Shown here in pieces: positions 25,797 through 34,629 of a stretch of 64,000 bases of DNA. Source of the stretch: an uncultured Collinsella sp. (lineage in GTDB: Bacteria > Actinomycetota > Coriobacteriia > Coriobacteriales > Coriobacteriaceae); contig CAUFRO010000001.1 of assembly GCA_959027945.1 (NCBI GenBank), forward strand, positions 124,001 through 188,000, read 5' to 3'. Every line of letters begins with the position of its first letter. The first letter of the stretch is position 1. Below the pieces are notes generated by a model. It was not told the DNA's origin, did not search any database, and saw nothing but the letters and a program-made list of their open reading frames with translations. Made by a program: the position numbers and the translations under genes.

Positions 25797-27782
25797 ATGA
25801 AGCTCGCGCTTGCACAGATCGATATGCGCCTGGGTGATATTGAGGGCATTTGCGGCCGCATTGAGGACCAGGCTCGTCTGGCCCACGAGCGCGGGGCGCG
25901 CGTGCTGTGCGTTCCGGCTCCGCTCTTTATGGGCGCCATGCCCGGTGGCCTGGTGGGCGCTGCCGACTTTGAGCACGACATGCTTGCCGGCTTGACTGGT
26001 GTCGCCGAGCGTATCCAGGAGCTTGACATGATCTGCATCGTGCCCGCGGCGGTTTCGTTTGAGGGCCAACCGCTGCTCGACTACATGATGCTCAAGGACG
26101 GTCATGTGGTGCCGGCGCGTTCGAGCATTGCCTTGCAGCGTGGCGAGAACAACGACACGCGTTGGGCGCCGCCGGTGTTCGACGTGGACGGCGTGCGCAT
26201 CGCCGTAATTTTTGACTTGGACCGCGAACTCGAGATGCTGCCGACCGGTGTTGACCTCATTGCGTATTTCCAATTCAACGCGTTTGACATGACCGACCGC
26301 GAGACTGCCGCCATTGCTGCCGTTCGCAGCGGCGCCTACCGCAAGATCGCATCCAAGCGCAGCGTGTGGTTTGCCTGCATGGCGCCGGTCGGTGCCTATG
26401 ACGAGTCGGTGTATACCGGCGGTTCGTTTGTGCTCGACGACTGCGGTCGCGTGGTGGCCCAGGCGCCGTGCTTTGAGGAGAGCCTGCTGGTTCAGGAGAT
26501 TCAGCGCGGCGTGATGCTCGATGCCCTGGAGGATCACGAACTGCCCGAGTTCCGTTCCGAGGAGTGGCTGTGGCAGGCGCTGGTGCTCGCCGTGCGCGAC
26601 AACGCCCGAGCCCACGGTGCGTCGCGTGCTGTGGTGGCACTCGAAGGTGACTTGCCGTCGTCCCTGCTGGCGGCGCTGGCCGTCGACGCTCTGGGCCCGC
26701 GCAATGTGATTGGCCTGGTGCTGGGGCGCAACCGTATCTTTACGCCGGCGCAGGAAGAAGCCGAGGCTGCCCGCTGTGCCGCCGTCCGCGCCATCGCCGA
26801 GCGTCTGCACATTCGCACCGTCGAGCGCGATGCACCGGATGCGGCGCGCGTGCTCGATCGCGACGTGTCGGCGGGCGATGCCGAGCGCCTGCGCTCGCGC
26901 ACGCTGGGCCTGATGCTGGAGGATACGGCGCTCGAGCTGGGTGCGATGGCGCTGAGCCCGCTGTCCAAAACCGAGTACGCGCTGGCGGCGCCGGCGCTTT
27001 GCGGCGGCTACCAGGGCGACTTTGCGCCCTTTGGCGATGTGTACCTGTCGACGCTTGAGTTTGTGGCGCGTGTGCGCAACCGCACGTCTGCCGTGGTGCC
27101 CCAAGAGCTCGTGACGCTCAACGCAGTGGAAGATTGTATGGAGCGCGTGCTGGCGCAGGCGCTCTCGACGCTCGACGGTCCGGTCGATATGCTCGACCGT
27201 GCGGCACAGCTGCTCGGCGGGCTTGAGCCGGGTGAGGTCGATGGCGCGCTCGAGGCGCACGTGGACCGCAATCGATCTTTCGACGACATCCCGATGGCCG
27301 CTGGCAAGCCTGAGGCCTGCTCGCTGCTGCTGATGCTCGTTCGACAGGGTGAGGCTGCCCGCCGCATGTTGCCGATGGCGCCGATCGTCTCGGCCCGTTC
27401 GTTTGCCGAGCGTGCCTGGCCGTATATGCTCGCGTGGTCCGACCTGGGGCTTAACGGCAAGGAGCGTATGACGGTCGATTCGCTGGCGCGCGCCGAGGTG
27501 CGCCGTTTTGCTGACGAGGATACGAGCGAGCGCGTGCGAAACGAGATGATGGGCGTGCTGGGCGAGCTACTGGGTATTTCGCCCGAGCAAATGGAGGAGC
27601 TGCGCTCTGAGGACGGTCAGCGTCGTTTACACGAGGGAATGAAAAAGTTCGAGGGCGAGGTTCAGGACACCATCGATAAGATGATGGGCGGCCAGGGTGG
27701 CCCGCAGGGTGGGCCCCAGGGTGGCCCGATGCCGCATCCGCCGGTTGATCCCCGACAATTTCCGTTCTTCTCTCAGAACTAG
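25797..27782 (+). CDS. NAD synthetase-like protein with degenerate active sites
   Basis: A 661-residue protein with the two-domain plan of glutamine-dependent NadE. The N-terminal half resembles a nitrilase/glutaminase (MKLALAQIDMRLGDI, then YDESVYTGGSFVLDDCGRVVA). The middle resembles the NAD synthetase lobe (LSPLSKTEYAL, then GDFAPFGDVYLSTLEFVARV, matching the usual GD-NPIGD-YKT segment). The catalytic positions look lost: the nitrilase Glu region reads VPAPLFMG, the nucleophile region reads AYFQFNAFD without Cys, and the ATP loop SGGxDS is replaced by LEGDLPSSLL (about 281-290). The C-terminus is Gly/Pro/Gln-rich (GGQGGPQGGPQGG). I read it as a pseudoenzyme or regulator derived from NadE; the function is unknown. 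Confidence 0.72.
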   Translation: MKLALAQIDMRLGDIEGICGRIEDQARLAHERGARVLCVPAPLFMGAMPGGLVGAADFEHDMLAGLTGVAERIQELDMICIVPAAVSFEGQPLLDYMMLKDGHVVPARSSIALQRGENNDTRWAPPVFDVDGVRIAVIFDLDRELEMLPTGVDLIAYFQFNAFDMTDRETAAIAAVRSGAYRKIASKRSVWFACMAPVGAYDESVYTGGSFVLDDCGRVVAQAPCFEESLLVQEIQRGVMLDALEDHELPEFRSEEWLWQALVLAVRDNARAHGASRAVVALEGDLPSSLLAALAVDALGPRNVIGLVLGRNRIFTPAQEEAEAARCAAVRAIAERLHIRTVERDAPDAARVLDRDVSAGDAERLRSRTLGLMLEDTALELGAMALSPLSKTEYALAAPALCGGYQGDFAPFGDVYLSTLEFVARVRNRTSAVVPQELVTLNAVEDCMERVLAQALSTLDGPVDMLDRAAQLLGGLEPGEVDGALEAHVDRNRSFDDIPMAAGKPEACSLLLMLVRQGEAARRMLPMAPIVSARSFAERAWPYMLAWSDLGLNGKERMTVDSLARAEVRRFADEDTSERVRNEMMGVLGELLGISPEQMEELRSEDGQRRLHEGMKKFEGEVQDTIDKMMGGQGGPQGGPQGGPMPHPPVDPRQFPFFSQN

Positions 27783-27790
27783 GTCGCTGC

Positions 27791-27888
27791 GCGCCCGCCA
27801 GAGCGGCAATCTGCCTTTCAATCGTCGGACATGACCGCCAGGTCAATGCCCTCCTCTTTCAAGGCACCTTGCTCGCTCTGGCGGGCGC
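27791..27888. ncRNA. possible structured RNA upstream of ruvC
   Basis: A perfect 15-bp closing stem (27791-27805 with 27874-27888) encloses three short perfect hairpins: GGCA/TGCC (27805-27815), TGACC/GGTCA (27832-27845) and CAAGG/CCTTG (27860-27871). Together they would form a multi-branch fold of about 100 bases. No T run follows on either strand, and the strand is undecided. It could also be a repeat-derived palindrome. Downstream, TGACTT (27926-27931) and TATTCT (27950-27955) may be the ruv promoter. Confidence 0.35.
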
Positions 27889-28024
27889 TCGCTTGCGTAT
27901 ACTCAACCTACAATTCGATCTCGGCTGACTTATAGGGCTAGCGTTGTGTTATTCTAGAACAGACGTTCGTGAATGATGCGCGGGGTCTTGTCTTGCGCTG
28001 TGCTTGTGGCGAGGGGAGGTCGGC

Positions 28025-28546
28025 TTGGTTATCTTGGGCATTGACCCCGGTTTGGCTCATACGGGTTGGGGGATTATCGAGGAGCGGCGTGGCGAGGTTC
28101 GCTGCCGTGCCTACGGTTGCATCGAGACCAGCGCGGGCAGCCCGCTCGCGGTGCGCCTGTCGCATATCGCCCGCGACCTCAAGGGCGTTGTCGAACGCTA
28201 TCGTCCCGATACCGCTGCTATCGAGAGCATTTACTTTGGTGCCAACGTTCGTTCGGCCATCCCCACGGCGCATGCCCGCGGTGCTGCGCTTGTGGCGCTT
28301 TCGGAGTGCGCGCTCGAGATTGGCGAGTACACGCCCATGCAGATCAAACAGGCTGTGGTGGGCACCGGCGCCGCGGACAAGCGGCAGGTCGCCTACATGG
28401 TACGCACGCTCACGCAGCTCGACCACGACCCGCATCCCGACCATGCCGCCGATGCCCTGGCTTGCGCCATATGCCACGTAAACCTCAGCCGCACCCGCGC
28501 CCTCACCGGTGGCGAGTTCTATCAACAGAGAGGAACCGGATACTGA
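28025..28546 (+). CDS. ruvC: Holliday junction resolvase RuvC
   Basis: The 173-residue endonuclease that cuts Holliday junctions symmetrically. Catalytic acids are visible as D7 (ILGIDPG), E67 (AAIESIYFG), D139 and D143 (HPDHAADALA). I choose the TTG at 28025 as start because GGGGAGG lies 5 bases upstream and the protein then begins directly with the first beta strand, as in the family. A longer frame opens further upstream. It starts the ruvC-ruvA-ruvB operon; its stop overlaps the ruvA start (TGATG). Confidence 0.94.
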   Translation: MVILGIDPGLAHTGWGIIEERRGEVRCRAYGCIETSAGSPLAVRLSHIARDLKGVVERYRPDTAAIESIYFGANVRSAIPTAHARGAALVALSECALEIGEYTPMQIKQAVVGTGAADKRQVAYMVRTLTQLDHDPHPDHAADALACAICHVNLSRTRALTGGEFYQQRGTGY

Positions 28547-29166
28547 TGATTTCCCAGCTCCACGGAACGCTTGTCGAGGCCACGATGAGTTCTGCTGTCG
28601 TCGATGTGTCGGGCGTTGGCCTTGCGCTCGGCATCTCGGGCAGCACTGCGGCCACGTTGCCGACACCCGGCGGCGAGGTCCGCCTCTACACGCGTATGCA
28701 GGTGCGCGAGGACGCCATGACACTTTTCGGTTTTTCCTCAAAGGATGAGCGCACGATGTTCGACCGGCTCGTGTCCGTCTCGGGCGTTGGCCCGCGCTTG
28801 GCGCTCGCCGTGCTTTCCACCTATACCGTGGGGCAGCTGTATTCGCTGGTGATGGCCGAGGACGACAAGGGCATGGCCAAGGTACCCGGTGTGGGCAAAA
28901 AGACAGCTCAGCGCCTGATCCTGGAACTCAAGAGCACCTTTGCCAAGGATAAGGGCTTTGTGCCGGTCGACGTGATTCCCGGACAGGTTGCGATGCCCGT
29001 GCCCGCTGCCGCTCCCTCGGCGATCGATGATGCCCGTGCGGCACTCCTTTCCATGGGCTTTAGCCCGCAGGAGACCGATGTTGCCCTGAGCGGGTATGAT
29101 GGGCAGAATATGCGTGTCGAGGATCTGCTCGGCGCGGCGCTTAAGCGACTCGGAATGGATGCGTGA
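28546..29166 (+). CDS. ruvA: Holliday junction branch migration protein RuvA
   Basis: The 206-residue tetrameric protein that binds the four-way junction and loads RuvB. The OB-fold N-terminus MISQLHGTLVEAT, the two helix-hairpin-helix motifs (LVSVSGVGPRLALAVLS and MAKVPGVGKKTAQRLILELK) and the flexible Pro/Ala linker before the C-terminal UBA-like RuvB-binding domain (DDARAALLSMGFSPQE) are all visible. Length is normal. It overlaps ruvC by one base and ruvB by one base, so all three are coupled. Confidence 0.97.
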   Translation: MISQLHGTLVEATMSSAVVDVSGVGLALGISGSTAATLPTPGGEVRLYTRMQVREDAMTLFGFSSKDERTMFDRLVSVSGVGPRLALAVLSTYTVGQLYSLVMAEDDKGMAKVPGVGKKTAQRLILELKSTFAKDKGFVPVDVIPGQVAMPVPAAAPSAIDDARAALLSMGFSPQETDVALSGYDGQNMRVEDLLGAALKRLGMDA

Positions 29167-30233
29167 TGTGGGAAGCCGATGACTCTCAGGACCTGTGGGC
29201 GACGTCCGGCAACTCGCCGGCGGCATCCATGGCGCACGGCGAGCGCATGGTGGGCTCGGAGCTGACGGCCGAAGACCTCGATGTCGACCGTACCCTGCGT
29301 CCCCAGCGCTTGGATGACTACTGCGGTCAGGAGCATATCAAGCAGAGCCTTCGCGTGCTCATCGAGGCAGCGCAGAGCCGTGGCGAGACGCTCGACCACG
29401 TGATTTTCTCGGGTCCTCCGGGCCTGGGTAAGACCACGCTGGCCACCGTTATCGCCAACGAGCTGGGCGCTCAGATCAAGACCACGAGTGGCCCTGCCAT
29501 CGCGCGCACGGGCGACCTGGCAGCCATCCTTACTAACTTGCAGCCGGGTGATGTGCTGTTTATCGACGAGATCCACCGCCTCAACCGTTCGGTCGAGGAG
29601 GTCCTGTACCCCGCGATGGAGGACTTTGCCCTCGATATCGTGATTGGCAAGGGTCCGGCGGCGCGCTCGATTCGCCTGGATATTCCCAAGTTTACGTTGG
29701 TAGCGGCAACGACCCGCTCAGGCATGTTGACAGGCCCGTTGCGCGACCGCTTTGGCATTTCATATCGCCTGGATTACTACACGGTCGAGGAGCTCGCGCA
29801 GATTGTGACGCGCTCGGCGACTATCCTGGGCGTGACGATCGACCACCCCAGTGCACTCGAGATCGGCTCGCGTTCGCGCGGCACGCCACGTCTTGCCAAC
29901 CGCCTGCTCAAGCGCGTGCGCGACTATGCGCAGGTGCGCGGCAACGGTCCCATTGAGCTCGATATCTGCCGTCAGGCACTCGAGTTCTTCGAGATCGACG
30001 AGCTCGGTCTGGACTGGATGGATATTCGCATTTTGGAGACGCTCGCCAAGACGTTCTCCGGTCGTGCCGTGGGACTTACGACCCTTGCCAGCGCGGTGGG
30101 CGAGGACCCGGGCACGCTCGAGGATGTCTATGAGCCCTATTTGCTGCAGTGCGGGTTGATGATTCGTACGCCGCAGGGCCGTCAGGCAACCCTTCGCACC
30201 TTTGAGCACCTGGGGATTGAACCTACCGTTTAG
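29166..30233 (+). CDS. ruvB: Holliday junction branch migration ATPase RuvB
   Basis: The 355-residue AAA+ motor that drives branch migration. Walker A GPPGLGKTT (about residue 84), Walker B LFIDEIHRLN, sensor 1 LVAATTRSGML, the arginine finger region GPLRDRFG and the C-terminal winged helix (IDELGLDWMDIRIL) are all present. ATG 29166 overlaps the ruvA stop; a GTG one codon earlier is an alternative. No terminator is obvious before fhs. Confidence 0.97.
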   Translation: MWEADDSQDLWATSGNSPAASMAHGERMVGSELTAEDLDVDRTLRPQRLDDYCGQEHIKQSLRVLIEAAQSRGETLDHVIFSGPPGLGKTTLATVIANELGAQIKTTSGPAIARTGDLAAILTNLQPGDVLFIDEIHRLNRSVEEVLYPAMEDFALDIVIGKGPAARSIRLDIPKFTLVAATTRSGMLTGPLRDRFGISYRLDYYTVEELAQIVTRSATILGVTIDHPSALEIGSRSRGTPRLANRLLKRVRDYAQVRGNGPIELDICRQALEFFEIDELGLDWMDIRILETLAKTFSGRAVGLTTLASAVGEDPGTLEDVYEPYLLQCGLMIRTPQGRQATLRTFEHLGIEPTV

Positions 30234-30377
30234 GGCGCTTTGTTTTGGCGGGCTGTTGGGCTATCGCTGGGCATCGGGTAATCATATCGCCGTTCATCGG
30301 TTATGGGCGTTTTACTATTGCGCGCCCGTGCTATGCTGAATTGGTCTTTTTCTCATTCGGTAACGAAAGGACCGCCC

Positions 30378-32045
30378 ATGCCTACTGATATCGAAATCGC
30401 ACGTTCTGTCACGCCGCTGCCTATTACCGAGGTGGCCAAGAACGCCGGCGTCGACGTTAAGCACCTTATTCCGTACGGCTTCGACAAGGCTAAGGTCGAC
30501 TATTCACTGCTCAACGAGCCGACTGATCACCAGGCCAAGCTCGTCCTCGTGACCGCTATCAACCCAACGCCTGCGGGCGAGGGCAAGACCACCACGACCA
30601 TCGGTCTGGCCGATGGCCTGCGTCGCCGCGGCGTCAAGAGTGCCGTGGCCCTGCGCGAGCCTTCGCTCGGCCCCGTCTTTGGCGTTAAGGGCGGTGCTGC
30701 CGGCGGCGGCTGGGCTCAGGTGATCCCCATGGAGGATATCAACCTGCACTTTACCGGCGACTTCCACGCTATCGGTGCTGCCAACAACCTGCTGGCCGCC
30801 ATGCTTGATAACCACATCCAGCAGGGCAATCAGCTCGGTATTGACGTTAAGCGCATCACTTGGAAGCGCGTCGTCGATATGAACGACCGTCAGCTGCGCC
30901 ACGTCATCGACGGCATTGGCGGTAAGGCTCAGGGCGTGCCGCGCGAGGACGGCTTCGATATCACCGTCGCCTCTGAGGTCATGGCAATCCTGTGCCTGTC
31001 TACGAGCATCAGCGACCTCAAGGAAAGATTGGGTGAGATTGTCGTCGGCTATAGCTTTGCCGGCGAGCCCGTCCGTGCCCGCGACCTTAAGGCCCAGGGT
31101 GCCATGGCCGCGTTGCTTAAAGACGCGCTCAAGCCCAACCTGGTGCAAACGCTCGAGGGCACGCCCGCGTTTGTCCACGGCGGTCCCTTCGCCAACATTG
31201 CCCACGGCTGCAACTCTATCATGGCCACGCGTATGGCGATGCGCTTTGGCGATGTCGCCATTACCGAGGCCGGCTTTGGTGCCGATCTGGGTGCCGAGAA
31301 GTTCCTCGACATCAAGTGCCGCATGACGGGCGTTCGCCCCAGCGCCGTCGTGGTCGTCGCGACCGCTCGTGCGCTGAAGTACAACGGTGGCGTCGCCAAG
31401 GCCGACCTCAACGAGGAGAACCTCGAGGCACTCAAGGCTGGCATGCCCAACCTGCTGCGTCATGTCGACAACATCCAGAACGTTTATGGTCTGCCCTGCG
31501 TGGTCGCCATCAACCGCTTCCCGACGGACACCGAGGCCGAGCTTGCTCTCATCGAGTCCGAATGCCAGAAGCTCGGCGTCAACGTTAAGCTTTCCGAGGT
31601 CTGGGCCAAGGGCGGCGAGGGCGCGCTCGACCTGGCCGATGAGGTCATGCGTCTGATTGAACAGCCGAGCGAGCTCAAGTTTGCCTATGAGGACGGCGCT
31701 GATGTCGCTGATGCCCTCGAGGCCGTTGCCACCAAGGTCTACCGCGCCGACGGCGTTGACTTTACGCCGGCCGCCAAGCGCCAGCTCGCCGAGCTGCGCG
31801 AGAATGGCTTTGGCAACCTGCCGGTGTGCGTCGCCAAGACGCAGTACAGCTTTAGCGACAACGCCAAGGCCCTGGGCGCTCCCGAGAACTTCCGTATCAC
31901 GGTGCGTGAGCTCAAGGTTTCCGCCGGTGCCCACTTTGTGGTCGCACTGACTGGCAGTGTTCTGACCATGCCGGGCCTGCCCAAGGTCCCCGCGGCCGAG
32001 AACATCGACGTCGACAACGACGGCAACATCACCGGCCTGTTTTAA
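30378..32045 (+). CDS. fhs: formate-tetrahydrofolate ligase
   Basis: The 555-residue enzyme makes 10-formyl-THF from formate, THF and ATP. The ATP loop is PTPAGEGKTTTT (64-74), followed by LREPSLGPVFGVKGGAAGGG, and the C-terminal half ends with the family's GSVLTMPGLPKVPAAENID. With fchA and folD (42191-43680) it completes formate assimilation into methylene-THF. The start follows GAAAGGACC; a TATGCT -10-like box is at 30332-30337. It is monocistronic and ended by a strong terminator. Confidence 0.97.
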   Translation: MPTDIEIARSVTPLPITEVAKNAGVDVKHLIPYGFDKAKVDYSLLNEPTDHQAKLVLVTAINPTPAGEGKTTTTIGLADGLRRRGVKSAVALREPSLGPVFGVKGGAAGGGWAQVIPMEDINLHFTGDFHAIGAANNLLAAMLDNHIQQGNQLGIDVKRITWKRVVDMNDRQLRHVIDGIGGKAQGVPREDGFDITVASEVMAILCLSTSISDLKERLGEIVVGYSFAGEPVRARDLKAQGAMAALLKDALKPNLVQTLEGTPAFVHGGPFANIAHGCNSIMATRMAMRFGDVAITEAGFGADLGAEKFLDIKCRMTGVRPSAVVVVATARALKYNGGVAKADLNEENLEALKAGMPNLLRHVDNIQNVYGLPCVVAINRFPTDTEAELALIESECQKLGVNVKLSEVWAKGGEGALDLADEVMRLIEQPSELKFAYEDGADVADALEAVATKVYRADGVDFTPAAKRQLAELRENGFGNLPVCVAKTQYSFSDNAKALGAPENFRITVRELKVSAGAHFVVALTGSVLTMPGLPKVPAAENIDVDNDGNITGLF

Positions 32046-32070
32046 GCCTGCTGTCCATAGCTGCTTGTCC

Positions 32071-32106
32071 GCCCCGCCGTGCCCACAAGGCCCGGCGGGG
32101 CTTTTT
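32071..32106 (+). terminator. intrinsic terminator of fhs
   Basis: A 9-bp GC stem (32071-32079 with 32093-32101) followed by five T residues, 26 bases after the stop. Confidence 0.9.
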
Positions 32107-32224
32107 GATCCTTAGGCCCGCGCATGTCTTGTAGATACCGACGGACTCTGCCCATCATAGGCTTTTGCGCGGGTAGAATGCATGGATAACTTGAGGCTCA
32201 CGCGCGACGGAAAGGAATCGTTGC

Positions 32225-33217
32225 ATGGATCAGGACAAGACAACCGTGATGGGCGGCTACGGTTCCGCGCAGGCTGGCGATAGCGCCGATGCGACCCGCG
32301 TTGTTCCCAACCCCGGTTATACCGACCCCGCCGCGACGCAGCCTTCTGCCGAGCCCACCCGGGTTATGGGCTATGGCGACACGGCGCAGGATTCTTACGC
32401 TACATCTTCGCAAGGCCCCTATGGCAACGCAGCTCCGGATCCGTTTGATTACGCACCGCAGGATTCTTATGCTGCCTCGACGCCGAATCCCTATGATGGC
32501 CTGCCGCAGAATCCCATTCCGCAGCCTCAGCAGACGACGTATATGCCTCGCACGGCGCAGCCTCGCTACGAGTCGCACGAGCCGTATCGCGAGTACCCCA
32601 AGTCGATTCCGCAATATGGCGAGGACGAGGAGAAGAGACCGTCGCGTTCGTCGAGCGTGATCAAGAAGATCCTCATCGTGCTGGCGATTTTCTTTGCGCT
32701 GTCGGTTGTGTTTGCCATCGTGTCGGGCATGCTCAACAAGCGAGGGAGTTCAACGGCCGATACCGCTGCCGAACAAACCGAGTTCGCCTCGTCTAGCACC
32801 GTCGATCTGAGCGATATCCCGGGACAGTACTGGTCCAACGCCAAGAAGATCCTCAAGTCGCGCGGCGCCGATCTTTCGAATGCCGTGGTCCTGACTGATG
32901 ATGGCTCAACGCCCGTCGTCGATGCCAACTGGGTCGTTACTTCTGCCTACTATAACGACAGCGGCAACCTCGAAATTCAGCTCACGCACAAGGACGGCTC
33001 GTCGGGCAACGCGTCCGGCGACCAGGGCGGCGCGGACAGCTCGAGTTCCAATACGCTGGAGGACTTGAGCAACAAGGCGCAGGAGTTGGGAGACAAGGCG
33101 CAAGAGCTGGGCGACACGGCACAAAACCTGGGCGATACCGCGCAGAACTTGGGCGGCTTGGCGACGGATGCCTGGAACGCCCTGCAAAACGGCATCTCGG
33201 GCGCGCAGGGAAACTAG
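32225..33217 (+). CDS. single-pass membrane protein of unknown function
   Basis: I do not recognise this 330-residue protein. The first 140 residues are rich in Pro, Tyr, Gln and Asp and probably disordered in the cytoplasm. One membrane segment lies at about residues 146-168 (ILIVLAIFFALSVVFAIVSG), preceded by basic residues, so the C-terminal part would be outside. The external domain contains DIPGQYWSNAKKILKSRGAD, which loosely recalls a PASTA-type segment. Near the C-terminus an 8- to 9-residue unit (AQELGD, AQNLGD) repeats four times and may form a helix. It ends with SGAQGN without an anchor. It stands alone, convergent with the cation transporter. Confidence 0.7.
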   Translation: MDQDKTTVMGGYGSAQAGDSADATRVVPNPGYTDPAATQPSAEPTRVMGYGDTAQDSYATSSQGPYGNAAPDPFDYAPQDSYAASTPNPYDGLPQNPIPQPQQTTYMPRTAQPRYESHEPYREYPKSIPQYGEDEEKRPSRSSSVIKKILIVLAIFFALSVVFAIVSGMLNKRGSSTADTAAEQTEFASSSTVDLSDIPGQYWSNAKKILKSRGADLSNAVVLTDDGSTPVVDANWVVTSAYYNDSGNLEIQLTHKDGSSGNASGDQGGADSSSSNTLEDLSNKAQELGDKAQELGDTAQNLGDTAQNLGGLATDAWNALQNGISGAQGN

Positions 33218-33229
33218 CTGTTAAGCAGG

Positions 33230-34411
33230 CTACAACTGCTCGGCCGGACGCTCGGGCGAGCTAAAGCCCGAATCAAACGTGACGACGCATGAGGCATCGG
33301 GTCGGCGCTCGTGCACGATGCGCGTGACGAGCTCCAGCAGCTCCTCGTCGGATATGTCAAAGCCGTCGGGACGCACCAGGTCAAACGAAACGAACCCGTC
33401 GTGCTCGTGCAGGTCGTGGATGGAGAGCGCGGGATCGATCTGCATGACGCCGCGCTTGACCCAGCTGCGCAGGTCGTCGCTGGTGGTGGCGATGGGGTCG
33501 CAGTGCAGCGTGATATCGATGCCCATTTGGCGCTTGATGTCGTGCTCGATGGTGTCCAAAATCTCGTGGTGCTCAAATGCGTCGCCCTCGCCGGGCATCT
33601 CCACGTGGGCGCTGGCAAACTGACGACCGGGGCCGTAGTCGTGCACCATCAGGTCGTGTGTGCCCAAGACCTGCGGATAGGACACGATCTTATCGCGGAT
33701 TGCCTGGACGAGCTTGGGGTCGGGCGCTTGCCCCAGCAATGGGCTGATGGCATCGCGCACTAGGCCCATGCCGCTGATGCAGATGAAGATGCCCACACCC
33801 AGGCCTGCCCAGCCATCGAGGTCAAAGCCGGTCGTCTGCGAAATAAGCGCCGCCACCAAGACCGAGCCCGAGGTGATGACGTCGTTTTTGGAGTCCTGCG
33901 CCGTGGCGATGAGCGTTTCGGAATCGATGCGGTTACCCAGCGTGCGGTTGAACGCGGCCATCCAGAGCTTTACGAGCATGGACGTAGCCAGTGCCGCAAG
34001 GGAAATGAACGTGTAAGCGGTGGGGGAAGGCTTGATGATCTTGGTGACCGACTCGAGGATCAGGTTGATGCCGACGGCGCAAACCAGGACGGCGACGAAC
34101 AGGCCGGCTAGGTACTCATAGCGGCCGTGACCATAGGGGTGGCCTTCGTCTGCCGGGCGGCTGGCAAGGCGGAACCCGAGCAGGCTCACGATGTTGCTCG
34201 AGGCATCGGAGAGGTTGTTGAAAGCGTCGGCGATGAGGGAGACGGAGCCGGCGAGCAGGCCCGCGATGCCCTTGGCCAGGCACAGGGTGATGTTGAGTCC
34301 AATGCAGATGAGGCTTGCGGTAAAACCCGCGTTGGTGCGGCAAGATGCATCGACCGGCTCGTCCTCGCTGCCGGGAACAAGCGTATGTACCAGCCGATTT
34401 ACAAATAGCAT
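33230..34411 (-). CDS. cation diffusion facilitator family transporter
   Basis: A 393-residue proton-coupled metal-efflux protein, probably for Zn, Mn, Fe or Co. The metal-site motif SLIADAFNNLSDASSN (TM2) and the TM5 counterpart TAQDSKNDVITSG give the usual D/N-D pairs. HPYGHGRYEYLA follows TM2 as in many members. The C-terminal cytosolic domain is longer than usual, with His-rich segments (DAFEHHEILDTIEHD, DITLHCDP) that may bind metal. I chose ATG 34411 because GAGGACG precedes it; an ATG seven codons upstream lacks a ribosome site. Confidence 0.9.
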   Translation of the reverse strand: MLFVNRLVHTLVPGSEDEPVDASCRTNAGFTASLICIGLNITLCLAKGIAGLLAGSVSLIADAFNNLSDASSNIVSLLGFRLASRPADEGHPYGHGRYEYLAGLFVAVLVCAVGINLILESVTKIIKPSPTAYTFISLAALATSMLVKLWMAAFNRTLGNRIDSETLIATAQDSKNDVITSGSVLVAALISQTTGFDLDGWAGLGVGIFICISGMGLVRDAISPLLGQAPDPKLVQAIRDKIVSYPQVLGTHDLMVHDYGPGRQFASAHVEMPGEGDAFEHHEILDTIEHDIKRQMGIDITLHCDPIATTSDDLRSWVKRGVMQIDPALSIHDLHEHDGFVSFDLVRPDGFDISDEELLELVTRIVHERRPDASCVVTFDSGFSSPERPAEQL

Positions 34412-34629
34412 AGCGGTCGTCCTCACAATCATGTTTAAGGGGATAGTGTAGCTCGCGCGGGGGCGCCGTGCACCGATGCTCAGAAAATGCAGCAATAGTC
34501 TGCCGGTGCTAACGAGCGAGCCTTCTCGTCTGCCTGGGTGGTCCATTTTGGGCCACATGGGTATGGGCATGTGCCTGTTTGATCGACATACTTAATGCCG
34601 ACAGCCCCTGTGCAAAGGAGGACGTTTCC

